Origin: Chrysoperla carnea | Taxonomy: Eukaryota > Arthropoda > Insecta > Neuroptera > Chrysopidae | DNA length: 64,000 nt | NCBI RefSeq assembly: GCF_905475395.1 | Contig: NC_058340.1 | Coordinates: 63,342,181-63,406,180, forward strand | Direction: 5' to 3' | In this document: positions 51,860-63,000 of the stretch, one piece after another | How positions within the stretch are numbered: the first letter of the stretch is position 1 | Layout: every line of letters starts with the position of its first letter | The notes under the pieces: generated by a model | Databases searched by the model: none | Seen by the model: the letters and a program-made list of their open reading frames with translations, nothing else | Told to the model about the DNA's origin: nothing | Program-made: the position numbers and the translations under genes

Positions 51860-53166
51860 GTTGCTCACTTTATGAAATTATACATTTCATGAAGTGTACA
51901 CCCTCTTCATGAAATTCATCCATTTTATGAAAGTCATTTGTTTCAGACAATATAAACGAAAAATATTTGCCCATTACAATAAAAAAAAAACTTTTAACGA
52001 AAAGAAAACCGACTTCAAAAGAAAAACTTTTCCAAAACAAATTAATATGCACTAAAAAGTAAAAAAATAACGATAATATAATGTAGTTAAAATTATTGTT
52101 ATTTTTGTAGTCGGTGAAAGCCAAGGAAACAACTCTAACAGAACAGTTTGCTACAATAGCTTGGCTGACACCGACTCCAAAAATAACAATAATTTTAACT
52201 ACATTATACCTATTATCGTTATTTTTTTACTTTTTAATGAATATTAATTTGTTTTGGAAAAGTTTTTCTTTTGAAGTCGGTTTTCTTTTTGTTAAAAGTT
52301 TTTTTTTAATTTTGTGATTTTTAGTGAATCTGAAGTACACTAACTAATTTGTCACTAAAAAAAGAATCATCGAAATCGGTTGGCGTGATATTGAGTTATT
52401 CGTCCTCTTGTCGTGCATACTTAATGCAAATTTAAGACTTTTATGATTTTCTCATGGATGCCGTTGTCAGAACTGAACCAAAATGAAATGGGACCACACG
52501 GGAAGCGCCAGTTTTCAAACAGATCAGAATCATCAAAATCGGTTCACTTAGTCGAAAGTTCTGAGGTAGCACACATTAAAAAAATACAGTCGAATTGATA
52601 ACCTCCTCCTTTTTTGTTTGAAGTCGGTTAATAAAAAGAGTTTGATTTGTATAAATTTCTGTTTGAGAATAAACAAATTCAAAAGTAAAAATAGCATTTT
52701 ACATACGAATATCATAACTCTTCTAATGATGCGTTGAGTTGAATTAATACGTGTTGGCTTTTTGATAAATTTTCACTTCTAATTCATATAAATAAATTGT
52801 TACTTATTACCAGGTAGAAAATATATTTTGTAATATAATTAATCAAAATAAGCTTCCGTACAAGTTAAGAAAATGAAATTTAAGTTGTAATTCTGAAATT
52901 CAAATATTGAGATTGTGCTTCAGTACATATTAAAATTAATAAAAATATAATAATAATAAAAAATTTTTATATTTATTAATTCTTTTAGAAAAAGAGCATT
53001 AATTTTTTGAATAAGAGTTTAATTGAACTAAGACCCTTATAAAAGATTGCTCTTCATAAAATAATTTATGCAAATAATGAAAATAGATGACATTACATCA
53101 ACTGAATCCATTTCATAAATAGTACAATCTTTTCATGTAATGTATAACTTTATAAAGTGAACATGA
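51860..53166. mobile_element. About 1.3-kb inverted-repeat-bounded element enclosing a foldback
   Basis: The left arm (about 51860-51945: CTCACTTTATGAAATTATAC, then ATTTCATGAA and CCATTTTATGAAAG) is matched in reverse by the right arm (about 53095-53166: TTCACTTTATAAAGTTATAC, ATTACATGAA). Inside are the 145-bp foldback at 51981-52308 and a block (52320-52632) with CATCGAAATCGGTT and CGAATTGATAACCTCCTCC before GAAGTCGGTTAA, a phrase common in insect repeats. No transposase was seen. Nested insertions are likely. Confidence 0.5.
51981..52308. repeat. Long foldback: 145-bp inverted arms around a 34-base loop
   Basis: The arms are 51981-52125 and 52160-52308. The left arm reads CTTTTAACGAAAAGAAAACC, GACTTCAAAAGAAAAACTTT, then GTTAAAATTATTGTTATTTT and GTCGGTG. 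The right arm is its reverse complement with only scattered mismatches and small indels. If transcribed, it would form an almost continuous hairpin of about 145 bp. It has no coding role of its own. Confidence 0.85.
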
Positions 53167-53392
53167 TATATACTATGATGCTATGTATATGTAAGTTTAT
53201 ATATAACTTAGGATATTACCTCGAAATATTGCAGTATAAATTTTATAATTGTTTAAAATTGATTTAACAATTTTGTGTGTATGTGCCTTCGTTTTAACAT
53301 TAATTAAAATATTCCTAACAGATTCTCTCATTTATTATCATACGTTGTTAATATATTTATTTTAAAAGCATATTCGATGTATAGTTAGAAAA

Positions 53393-53442
<50 letters not shown>

Positions 53443-54286
53443 AGAAAATATATATAGAAGTTTTCGAATGACGTCAACAGACGATATAAATAATAAAGAG
53501 TTTGTTTTCTAAATGACTGCGGCATACCAGTTTGTCAAATCAATCGTTATATCTATATATATTACGCTGGTTTTTTTTACAATATTTTTTTTTTTTAAAT
53601 ATCTAACAGTAATTATATGTATTTTTATTCCTGTTTTGCTGAAATAAAAAGACTCTTTTTAATATCCTCAAAAGTAAAGTCATGCAAGCTATAAAAATAG
53701 ATTTTTTTTTATGCCGGTATGAAGTGCTAACTTTATACTCATTGGGATGATTCCTGATATCGAATTTGCCACATTACCCATAAAAATGTAACAGTAGACT
53801 TGATACCTTCACAAAATTTGAAAGTTAAATTGATTAAAAAACGAAAAGGTTATAAGATTTCAAAGAGTATTGCCCGTATTTTTATTGCAAAATAGATATT
53901 TGATATGTTATTTCTTTGACGATACTCAACAATGACATCACTTTTAAAGTATCTTCCTCTTTGTTTAAACGTTCATATTTTACAAACTTGTAAAGATTTT
54001 CAAAAACACACTTGACTTTTCTGCCCGTGCAGTGAGGATTCTTCACTTGAAGTGATACAAAAATTTACTTTTCATACCAATTTTTATTGTGAGTAAGTAC
54101 TTGCCATAGTAACGAAAGTTACAATACTGCCAATCGTGAAAAAAAAGTAAAAGTCTCTGAAGGTGTTAAACTTACAGATAGATTATGATGATAAAAGTAG
54201 TAATGTATTTTTCGCAAGTCCCCACTTTAAATGAAAATACACCAAAGGTACCTCTGTTTTAATTTATTATAAATTTTAGTTCATTA
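53167..54286. other. Intergenic, no gene seen
   Basis: Contains the TA microsatellite at 53399-53436. The remainder is unassigned A+T-rich sequence. Confidence 0.4.
53399..53436. repeat. (TA)n microsatellite, about 19 units
   Basis: An uninterrupted TA run after TTATATG, ending before TTGTTAG. Confidence 0.95.
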
Positions 54287-54581
54287 TAGACCAGTCCCTA
54301 ACCCGAAAAATATCCCTCCTTATTTATGTCAGTACAAAACTGAAAACATTTTAATTTAGGAAGGATTAAAAAAAGCAGCGAGAATTTTATATACATAAAC
54401 TTTTGCTGATTAGTTTCTTCCCTAAAAAATGATGAGATCCTGACGCCATTTATCAATTTTTTTTTTCATTCTTGTATCTTTTGTCGATAGGCTTTAAATG
54501 GTTTTTGAAAAGATTCTAGCAGTTGATGCTAGCGGTGTCCAGATTAGAGTCTCAATTCTTTTTTAGGGCCTGACAGTTGTA
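54287..54581. mobile_element. MITE, diverged copy 2 of the TAGACAAGTCC family
   Basis: The left end TAGACCAGTCCCTAACCCG then AAAAAT matches the element at 47475. The right half shows GGTTTTTGAAAAGATTCTAG and a GTGTCCAGATTAGAGTC stretch colinear with 47690-47770. The right terminus (TTTTAGGGCCTGACAGTTG) is more decayed than in copy 1. Confidence 0.55.
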
Positions 54582-57500
54582 TAATAAAGAAATTATTCAA
54601 TCAATACGTGGTTATTGCGAAATGTATAATACTATGGTCCAATAATGGATAAAAATCTACCTATTTTAGCAGATTATCATTATGTGTAACCAATTCCTTA
54701 AAAAAGACGGAAAAAAGTTCCTCAATCCTAGTATAAAATAATAAATAATTGTTAAAGCCAAAACTGCAAATCCCAAATGCAATGGAAAAGTTTAGGAAAA
54801 TATAATGTTTTAAAAATGATTTCAGACTGATTTTGCATAGATTTTTCCTACATTTATTTTATCAGTTGTTTATTTTAGTTCCGGTTGATTGTCTCTCTAC
54901 ATTTATCTTAATTATTGTTGTATCGCAATTTCTTTTTAAACCTTCAAAAAGAATAATTATGTGCTACGAATATTTTAATCTATCCCAATGGTGGAAGCGC
55001 AAGGAAATAAATTTAAATTATGAATATTATACAATCGTTATATCCTATATCCTAAAAAATTTTATCGTCGCTTCCAACAAAATATAAAATATTTTTATGT
55101 TAAAAGTAATAAATTTTTCGAATCAACTGTGCAACTTTTCTTGGTTTTCAAAAATTTTCTATTTTTTCAAGCGAGAATAATAATTTTATTTTTACAGTTA
55201 ATATTAAGTTTGTCTCAGTACCTTTTGTATTCTGGACTTAGCGTCAAAGTAGTTATCAGTATAATGGCACCTAGAAATTTATTTCTTTTTTATTTAAAAA
55301 TAGTTTTTCTTTTTTTAGATAGGGTCATTGCTCTAATCCTTGCATATTTTATACAATCAATCTTTACTTGACGATATCTCGGAAGAAGAGAATTATTAAA
55401 TTGTTTAACAAAGAATTTATTGGATAAATAAAATTTTTGAAGTTTTCGTGAAAATTCATGAAAATTGATTAACATAATTGAAACGTTTAATTATATTTAA
55501 CAAATTATTATCAATGAAAATTTATTAAAAGTATTTACACAATATACAGATAAATATACTTATGCAAATACTTCATGATATCTTCATGAATTTTCACGAA
55601 AGCGATATCAGTTTATTTTGCATATATACACATATAAATACATTTAGGCATATGTACAAAGTGATCAAGGATAATGGATAGTGACTTTTCAAAAAGGCAA
55701 TAATTGTAACGATACAAATTACGAGATTATATTTTCTTCTCCTAAAATAAGAAGGGGTATATATGAAAACAATTCTATAAAAAGAGATAAATTCAAAAGT
55801 AATATCGCATTGTGATTATATAAAAATCTATTGTGTACTTACCAAATCATGTAGGTCGAAGGAATCTCGGTCATTCACCTGAATACATCATTTTTCTTCG
55901 AAATTCAACAATATGATCAATACTTATTGCTATTCTATTCTATGTACTCAAAATTCTACAGAAAATTATTCTCTTGACTCAGTCCTGTAGAAAACTTCGC
56001 AAGTTGAGATGTTTTATTTTATTTTTCCTTCCTAACTTCTTCTCGACTTAAGCACAAAATGCACAAAAAAGGTCCTTGTTTGAAAAGAGTGTTTATTAAA
56101 TGTTAGGGGCATTAATTGTTCAAATCAAGAAAGAAAATCATATTTTAGAAAATTTTTCTGACATTTTTGAATGAATCTAGATGTCATATTGCACTACGAC
56201 CTGTGATTGTTCAGTTCAAATATATTTCCTTTCGAAGGGAAAGAATTTGGAGCAAATCTAGAAATGATAACCTTAAAATGAATTGATACGTCTATAATTC
56301 GTCCGAGCAATTTGCTCTTCTGTGAAACAAGCCGTCTCCGAACGACATGCGTTACCTTGGATTTTCTTACGTTTCCTTGACGAACTGTCATTTTCCAGCC
56401 TCCTGTGATAATCCTTGTATTTGGTACGAGGAAACTATATCGCTCTCTTTTTTCCGTTATAACAAACCTTACCTTTTCTTCAGTTAGAGAATGAAAGCTC
56501 GTGGCTTAGAAATTGCGTTGATGTTCCTTACCTTTTTAGATCATCTCCATATTCCTCTACATCTGCATACCTTGGCACTCAAACCTGTTTATAGACAAAT
56601 TAACTCAGCAACTGAGAACTTAACTCCTTAAAATTAAACATTAGTTGTTTTTCGCCCTCCTTGAACATCTTGTATTAATATACATTTTCCATATAAACAA
56701 AACTTAACTTGGTATATATACATAGTAGTATAGTGGCGTACGTATGTTGGCAGGTGGGTTAGTTGCGCGGTCTACTGGATCAATACATCGCAAACTCCTC
56801 TGTTAGAACATCATACAGCAATAAACATTACATAACTGTCATATTTAGTTGCTGCTTCTTCGTTTTTAAAACCATTATTAAGTATCATTAAAATATTATC
56901 ATTTTTAATGCAATTTTAAAATGAAATAATAATTTCTTTTGTTATTTATTTTTGTCTAAACATGCATATTAGAATTCTCACGAAAAAACATTCCGTGTTA
57001 TTTTTACTGGAAAATTTATTACTAGGCCTTTGTCTGTATTAAACTGATTAGTATTTTAATTAATGGCTAGAATTAACCGCAGGTGTTTTCTCAACATATA
57101 GGAATACCTATTAAGACGTTAGTTTAAGGGATGTCTCTATAAGTAAGCCTAGGCTAAGCTCTAGAAATAATTTCTATTTTAATACTATGAGGCTTCCAAA
57201 TTTGTTTCAAGTACGAGCTATGCTTTTCAGATTAGTACTATGTTTGATCAAAGCAATATATCTGAAATTTTAAAACAACATTATTAAACAGTTTTAAAAA
57301 CTTAAAAGGTATAAATTTCTGGAACCACAGAAATGATAAGGGTTAATTTTCACAACAATGAGGTAGACATTGATAGCAATACTTAATGCCATGAGCTTTT
57401 CAGTATTCGGAAATGCGTGAAGGGACTATTGTCCTTAACGTTTTGAATTTCATTAAGAGTAAACCAATTGGTTTCCCTTACTGTGATCCAACACGGAAAG

Positions 57501-58229
57501 AGCGAGAAAAATGAACCTTCTCTGAAACACTGGATATATTTCCGATTATTTTCCAACGATATCCAATGATTTCTTATTATTTTGTCTTTAAAAATCTATA
57601 TGTTAAACAAATTAGTTATTTCATAATTTAAAATCTGTCATCTGATGTTTACAAAAACAATGTAAAAAGTTTATTATAATCCAATAACTTTTAAACCGCC
57701 ATTTACATCGGTAATTGAAGTCTGTTTCTACTTAATAAAAACATTGATGAGAGCTTCTTTTTTTTACATCAAAGATTTTCAATGAACAGGAAGGTACAGC
57801 TCATTTCGTTCAGACGAGCTTTATTAATTGTCAATTCAGGTGTTAATTAGTTTATTGCTCGTTCAAGTGTTAATTTTATATAAAATCGATAAAATATACC
57901 AATAATAAGTATAAAATGTCACTTTAAAAACAGAAATATACTTTAAAAAGTTATTTTTAAAAATTTGACATCAAATTTTTTAAGTTTTAAATAATATTTA
58001 ATCTATCGATTTGTTTATTTGAAGTTATTTTTAATTATATTCTAAGGATTTTATATTCAATCGTTAAATGAACCCAATTTTTGTACTTTTTTGGTTCTGA
58101 CTTGTATCCCATTGTATTTTTTATCAAACAGTTCACATAAATTATTAACTATTCTTTTACATTGCATCAACGATTAGTATGAAAACAAAAATCACTGGAA
58201 AATTTATCTAAATCAACACATTCAAGACC
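54582..58229. other. Intergenic, no gene seen
   Basis: Around 55443-55612 an inverted pair (CGTGAAAATTCATGAAA / TCATGAATTTTCACG) separated by about 120 bases suggests a small foldback. Near 58060-58105 is a reverse copy of the GACCC...AAATCGGGTT repeat word (CCCAATTTTTGTACTTTTTT). The rest is unassigned. Confidence 0.4.
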
Positions 58230-58680
58230 TGTTACATGATGGGGATTTATTATAATTTTACACACAAAATAGGGATCATTTAAGCCTATATAAAGGGGAT
58301 CATTTTACCCATAACGACATATTTGAATATCGTCATAAAAACTGTTAACTTAAAATTTATAATACGGCTATGAAAATGTGTTATAAACTTATAATATTAT
58401 TAAAAGTAAACAAAAGTCAAGAGTTAAACAGCCAGCCGGCAAAAGCTAATACGAAAAAATAAATTTTACGTTGAAGTTTGTCTTACCATAGATTATAAGC
58501 AGTAAAATTAATACTTTGCTACGAAACACAAATTAGCTTATGCATCACCATAAGCCTTTGTTGAACGATTAATTTGATCGCGCGGAAGCCATTTATCGAT
58601 AAATATACTAGAAGGCTTTACTGGTTTACATAAAACAACGAGGGATCATTTTAGTCTGAGGGATCATTATAGACCATTTT
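58230..58680 (+). repeat. Region with four GGGATCATT words
   Basis: GGGATCATTTAAG, GGGGATCATTTTACCC, GGGATCATTTTAGTC and GGGATCATTATAGACC occur in direct orientation as two pairs at the edges of about 450 bases. This is possibly the two ends of a decayed element; no coding capacity. Confidence 0.35.
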
Positions 58681-60039
58681 TCCCTAATTGAAGTATAATT
58701 CTTAGAAAGTAGAAATCTATTAAAACAAAAATATTTTATCGTGGAATTATTGAAAATTATTTAGTAAGTAAAATTCTTTTTCTACCTAAAAATCTAGATA
58801 AAATTAATTTAATAATACGATAATTTAGTTTAATTTTCAAGAACTTTAATAATATTATTATAACACATATTTAAATTACTCTGATAAACAATCTAAGATG
58901 TAGTAAAGATATTTTATTTGTTATGAAATAAATATTTTATAGAGAACGCGACTTTTGTTATGTTTTTTTTTATTTTTTAATGAAAGTGAATTAGTGTATT
59001 GCACAGCTTATATAGAGTACTTATTCACACGCAATTTTTACGTTGTATGTTATGACGGACCGAACACTAAAGGAGTGTTTTTTTGTCATAGTTTTTTTAA
59101 TGAATGAAAACCTTTTCAACCTTAACAAGTTTATCAATGTTAAGTATTATTTTTATTTTTCCTAATATTTACATATGGATATTGTATGTGTAAAAGTTCT
59201 AGTTGTATAAGGTTTTCAATGTTAAATTGGTGGAAGCACTGGAATTTTAATAAGTTAATATTCACTTAATCCGTTAGCTTTTCTAAATAATTTTAAAAAT
59301 TTTATTTTTCTTAATAAGTCTTTTATCTATGCTTTTAATTAATCAGTTCTGGACTCACAGTGAATTTGCAGAGAGTAAGCAGTAGATTATTTGGAAGGAT
59401 AGTAGGCACTGATTTTTTTATAATTTACATTTTTAATGATCAGCATTGATATAGACTTTTTTGAATTAAAAACAGAAAGAGGAATACGGGTTCTCGCAAT
59501 AACGAAGGCACCAACAAGTTAGATCAAGATGGTTTTTAACAAAAGCGCTTATGATATTTACTCCTAAATTAGAAAATAGATACCTAATCGAACGACTGAT
59601 TCATTTCATAGCATCGTTTGTTGAATAACCCAATAATGATAACATTTCTAACAATGAATGTGCACCATGCTTCCTAAATGGTACCAATACAGAGTAAATG
59701 AGTTGCAAACATTTATATTTTTATAATAAACATTTACAAATTATGTTCATTTAAGGTTTTTATTCATTTATTGTTCATTTTTAATTAATTAATAATTAAA
59801 TTTATGATAAACTGTGTACGATTAACTTCATTTTATTATCAACAAAGAAAGGCTTGATTTTCTTTAGTAGATCAATGAGTTTTGTACGATACCAGAATAA
59901 CCTTTAGCGTTTAAAATACCTCGAATTTAATATCTTTCTAATTTAATATATTTTGTTATAGAAATGAATATTCGAAAGAATCCATAAATATCAACATACT
60001 AACCATCAAAACAAAAAAAAAAGAACTAAATAAAATAAA
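58681..60039. other. Intergenic and probable 5' UTR of the methyltransferase gene
   Basis: No exon was recognised before 60040. A polypyrimidine-AG (TTTTGTTATAG, ending at 59961) about 80 bases before the ATG could be the acceptor of a spliced 5' UTR exon. If so, the promoter lies further upstream, within or before this stretch. Confidence 0.35.
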
Positions 60040-63000
60040 ATGATTAATACATCGACCAATAATACAGCAACAAACGCACAGCATACGTCATCAACAAATT
60101 CAAAATGTGGAAATACAGAAAGCACATCAGGTGATGAACATGTTGCTCGATGTGTGGCATTAGAAAAAGCTTACGTACACGAAGTGTATGAACAATTTAA
60201 TGAAACACCATGCGCTCGCCCATGGCCAAAGATACAACAATTCTTACAAGATTTAGAGCCAGGATCATTGGTTTGCGATGTTGGTACGTATAGATTTCTC
60301 CTAAACGAATATTTGAATGTTCAGATTCAAGACACTGAATCCACCTTCTCTTAGTTATATTACCCAAATCTGCGCTTAGATCTTGTAAGCAGGTCTCATC
60401 ATTACCTTATTTAAAAGTAATCCAAAACAATTTCATCAAACTTTGTTCTAGAATAGTGATGAGTCCGAAGTGCATCACCGAAGTGCTTCATCGGTGTTTC
60501 AAAATAAGTACCTTGTAAAGTTAAAAACTTGTATTTAATCCTACTTTCTTCTTTTAGGATGCGGTAGCGGAAAATATCTAAATGTAAATCAATCAATATT
60601 CAAAATTGGTGCTGATCGGTGTAGTCGATTAACAGAAGTTGCAAGAGAAAAAGAGAATGAGGTCAGTCTATTATTACTAATTCACTAATAACCAGCCCTC
60701 CATGAAAAGCAATTGTAAAACTAATGATTGCAATATTTTCTTATAGGTTTTATTATGTGATAATTTATCACTTCCATTTCGGGATGAAAGTTTTGATGCG
60801 GTATTATCAGTAGCTGTAATACATCATTTTGCAACGACTGAACGTCGTGTTGGAGCCTTAAAGGAATTGGCAAGATTATTACGTATTGGTGGTAAATTAA
60901 TAATATCAGTATGGGCAATGGAACAAAGGCATCGAAAATTTGAATCACAGGATGTTTTAGTTCCGTGGCATCGACCGCAACATTTAAGTACACCGTCATT
61001 GGAGCTCACATCGACAACAAATACGTCTGAAGAAGACATGTTACCACCGTATCATGCTTATACGCAAACATCGGATAGTGATTCTAATAGATCATTAAGG
61101 TAAGCCTTTTTTCATTTCCATGGTCGAACATTCCAAGTGACAAAGTTATAGAAAAGACAAGTTGTAATATTTTTTTAACCAATTATGCAGGCATGCAGTA
61201 AATGGTTTTCGTAAACGTGGACGAACCAAACATAAAGGACGTTCAATAGATCCAAATTGTAGTTCCTCGCCAAGTAGTTCCAGTTTATCAAGTCCAAATG
61301 AAACATGTTACAGTTTTGTTCGTAGAGCTTTACAAAAATTGGCCGGTGGTAGACGTAGTGCAAATCGACATCGGCCTTGGTTTTTAGAATCATGGAATTA
61401 CTGTTCGAAAGAGCCAACACATCCACCATACGACCTAGCATGTGATGACAATGAAGACATTCATGACTTACCAATAGAATTACGCCGAATTGAAGAAGGT
61501 GAATTATTAAATTGTAGTAAACAAAATAGTTTAGATTTATATAAAAGTGGGCAAAAATCGAAAAGTTTAGGTGATATACAAACGGTTAAACAAGATAATA
61601 TTATTCGATCCGCATCGAATACATCAAATTTAAAAATATCAAACTTAGAAGAATTAAATAATAAGAATGAAACCGAAAATAATTCCGTAGATAAATCGAA
61701 TGTCCCAAATGTAGTACCGACAAATAAATCCGTAGTACCCCCGTCAAGACCAAAACTAGTTAAACAAAAACAATCATTAAATGAGGAAGACGGAGAAGAT
61801 TTAGATAAACCATTAAATCAACGTGATGTAGTCGAAGCTTTACCCGATTTTCGATTAATTCATAGTCATTATGGCCGGCAACGTGGTAGCGTTTTTAAAC
61901 AAAGTTCCATGAACGAAGAACTATTAAGTACGGAACGTTTACGTGAAAAAGAACGTGTTAAAAAGAATATTCAAAAACAAGCATCCTTAAACGATGATTT
62001 AATATATCGACGATATCGAACATTAGACTCGTTACGCGATTCATTTCTTTCGGTGTCTACATCCAAACGGTTTCAGCTAATTAAAAATGGTTTTACAAAT
62101 AAATTAAAAACTTCCACAACAAGTATTGAAAAAGTGACAGGCACTTCGCTTAAAAATGGGTTTGTACGTATTTTACAAGGGTGGAAAGCTGAAACGGTGG
62201 ATGAAAGCGTAGAAGATACGTTGCAAACTCAAAAAGCACAACATATAACAACAGTAACCGAAGAAACACAGGCTGAATTACCAAATGAACGTCGACATTC
62301 ACGTGAAGATGGTTCTGACTCATCGAAGGATAGTAGTTTACAAAGTGATACGAGTGTAGATAGTGAAGATAGCTTTGCATCTGTGATATTTGTACCAAAA
62401 CAAGATTCACAAGAAATAACATCACCAACCCCATTATCACCAGCGAATCAACCAACATCACCTCGTTTTAAATCATCTTCTGGTCCAACATCACCCCGAA
62501 TCAAACAATCATCATGTCCTACATCGCCAAGACTTAAACAAATGCCGCTCTCAGTTTATCCATTATTAAAACAACCGACATCACCGAAAACCGCACAACT
62601 AAAACAAGTACCTTCTGGAGGTAAAGTTCTAATATATTCTCAAAGCACACCTTGTACTAAACCACCACAAGTGAGTAATAACTCCTCCACGAATGGTAAT
62701 AAAACGAACAATACCGTTGTTGAAGAACCCAAAAATCCAGTATCACCTCCTAGTACAACACAATCGGCACAAATATCACCTACTTCCAATATTGTAAATA
62801 CTGAACCAATAGTTGAATCATCACCAAAAGTAGTTGAATCATCACCACCAAAAGACCCAAATCCATTATTAAGTTCAATAAATTCCACAGAGTGTAGTAC
62901 AAATGAAAAAACAATACCAGTGATACCAATAACAAAACTATCTGATCTTTCAGACCAAAAAACAACTAGTGCTTTAGAAAAGTATAGATCATTAGCTGAA

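Noticed and set aside
54833..55371. Two consecutive hydrophobic open frames on the + strand (80-84 residues).
   Set aside because: Leu/Phe/Ile richness follows from T-rich DNA. There is no receptor-like pattern and no splice sites joining them.
60721..61474. Minus-strand open frames across the methyltransferase exons.
   Set aside because: Antisense shadows. The + strand carries the SAM-binding motifs and matching intron phases.
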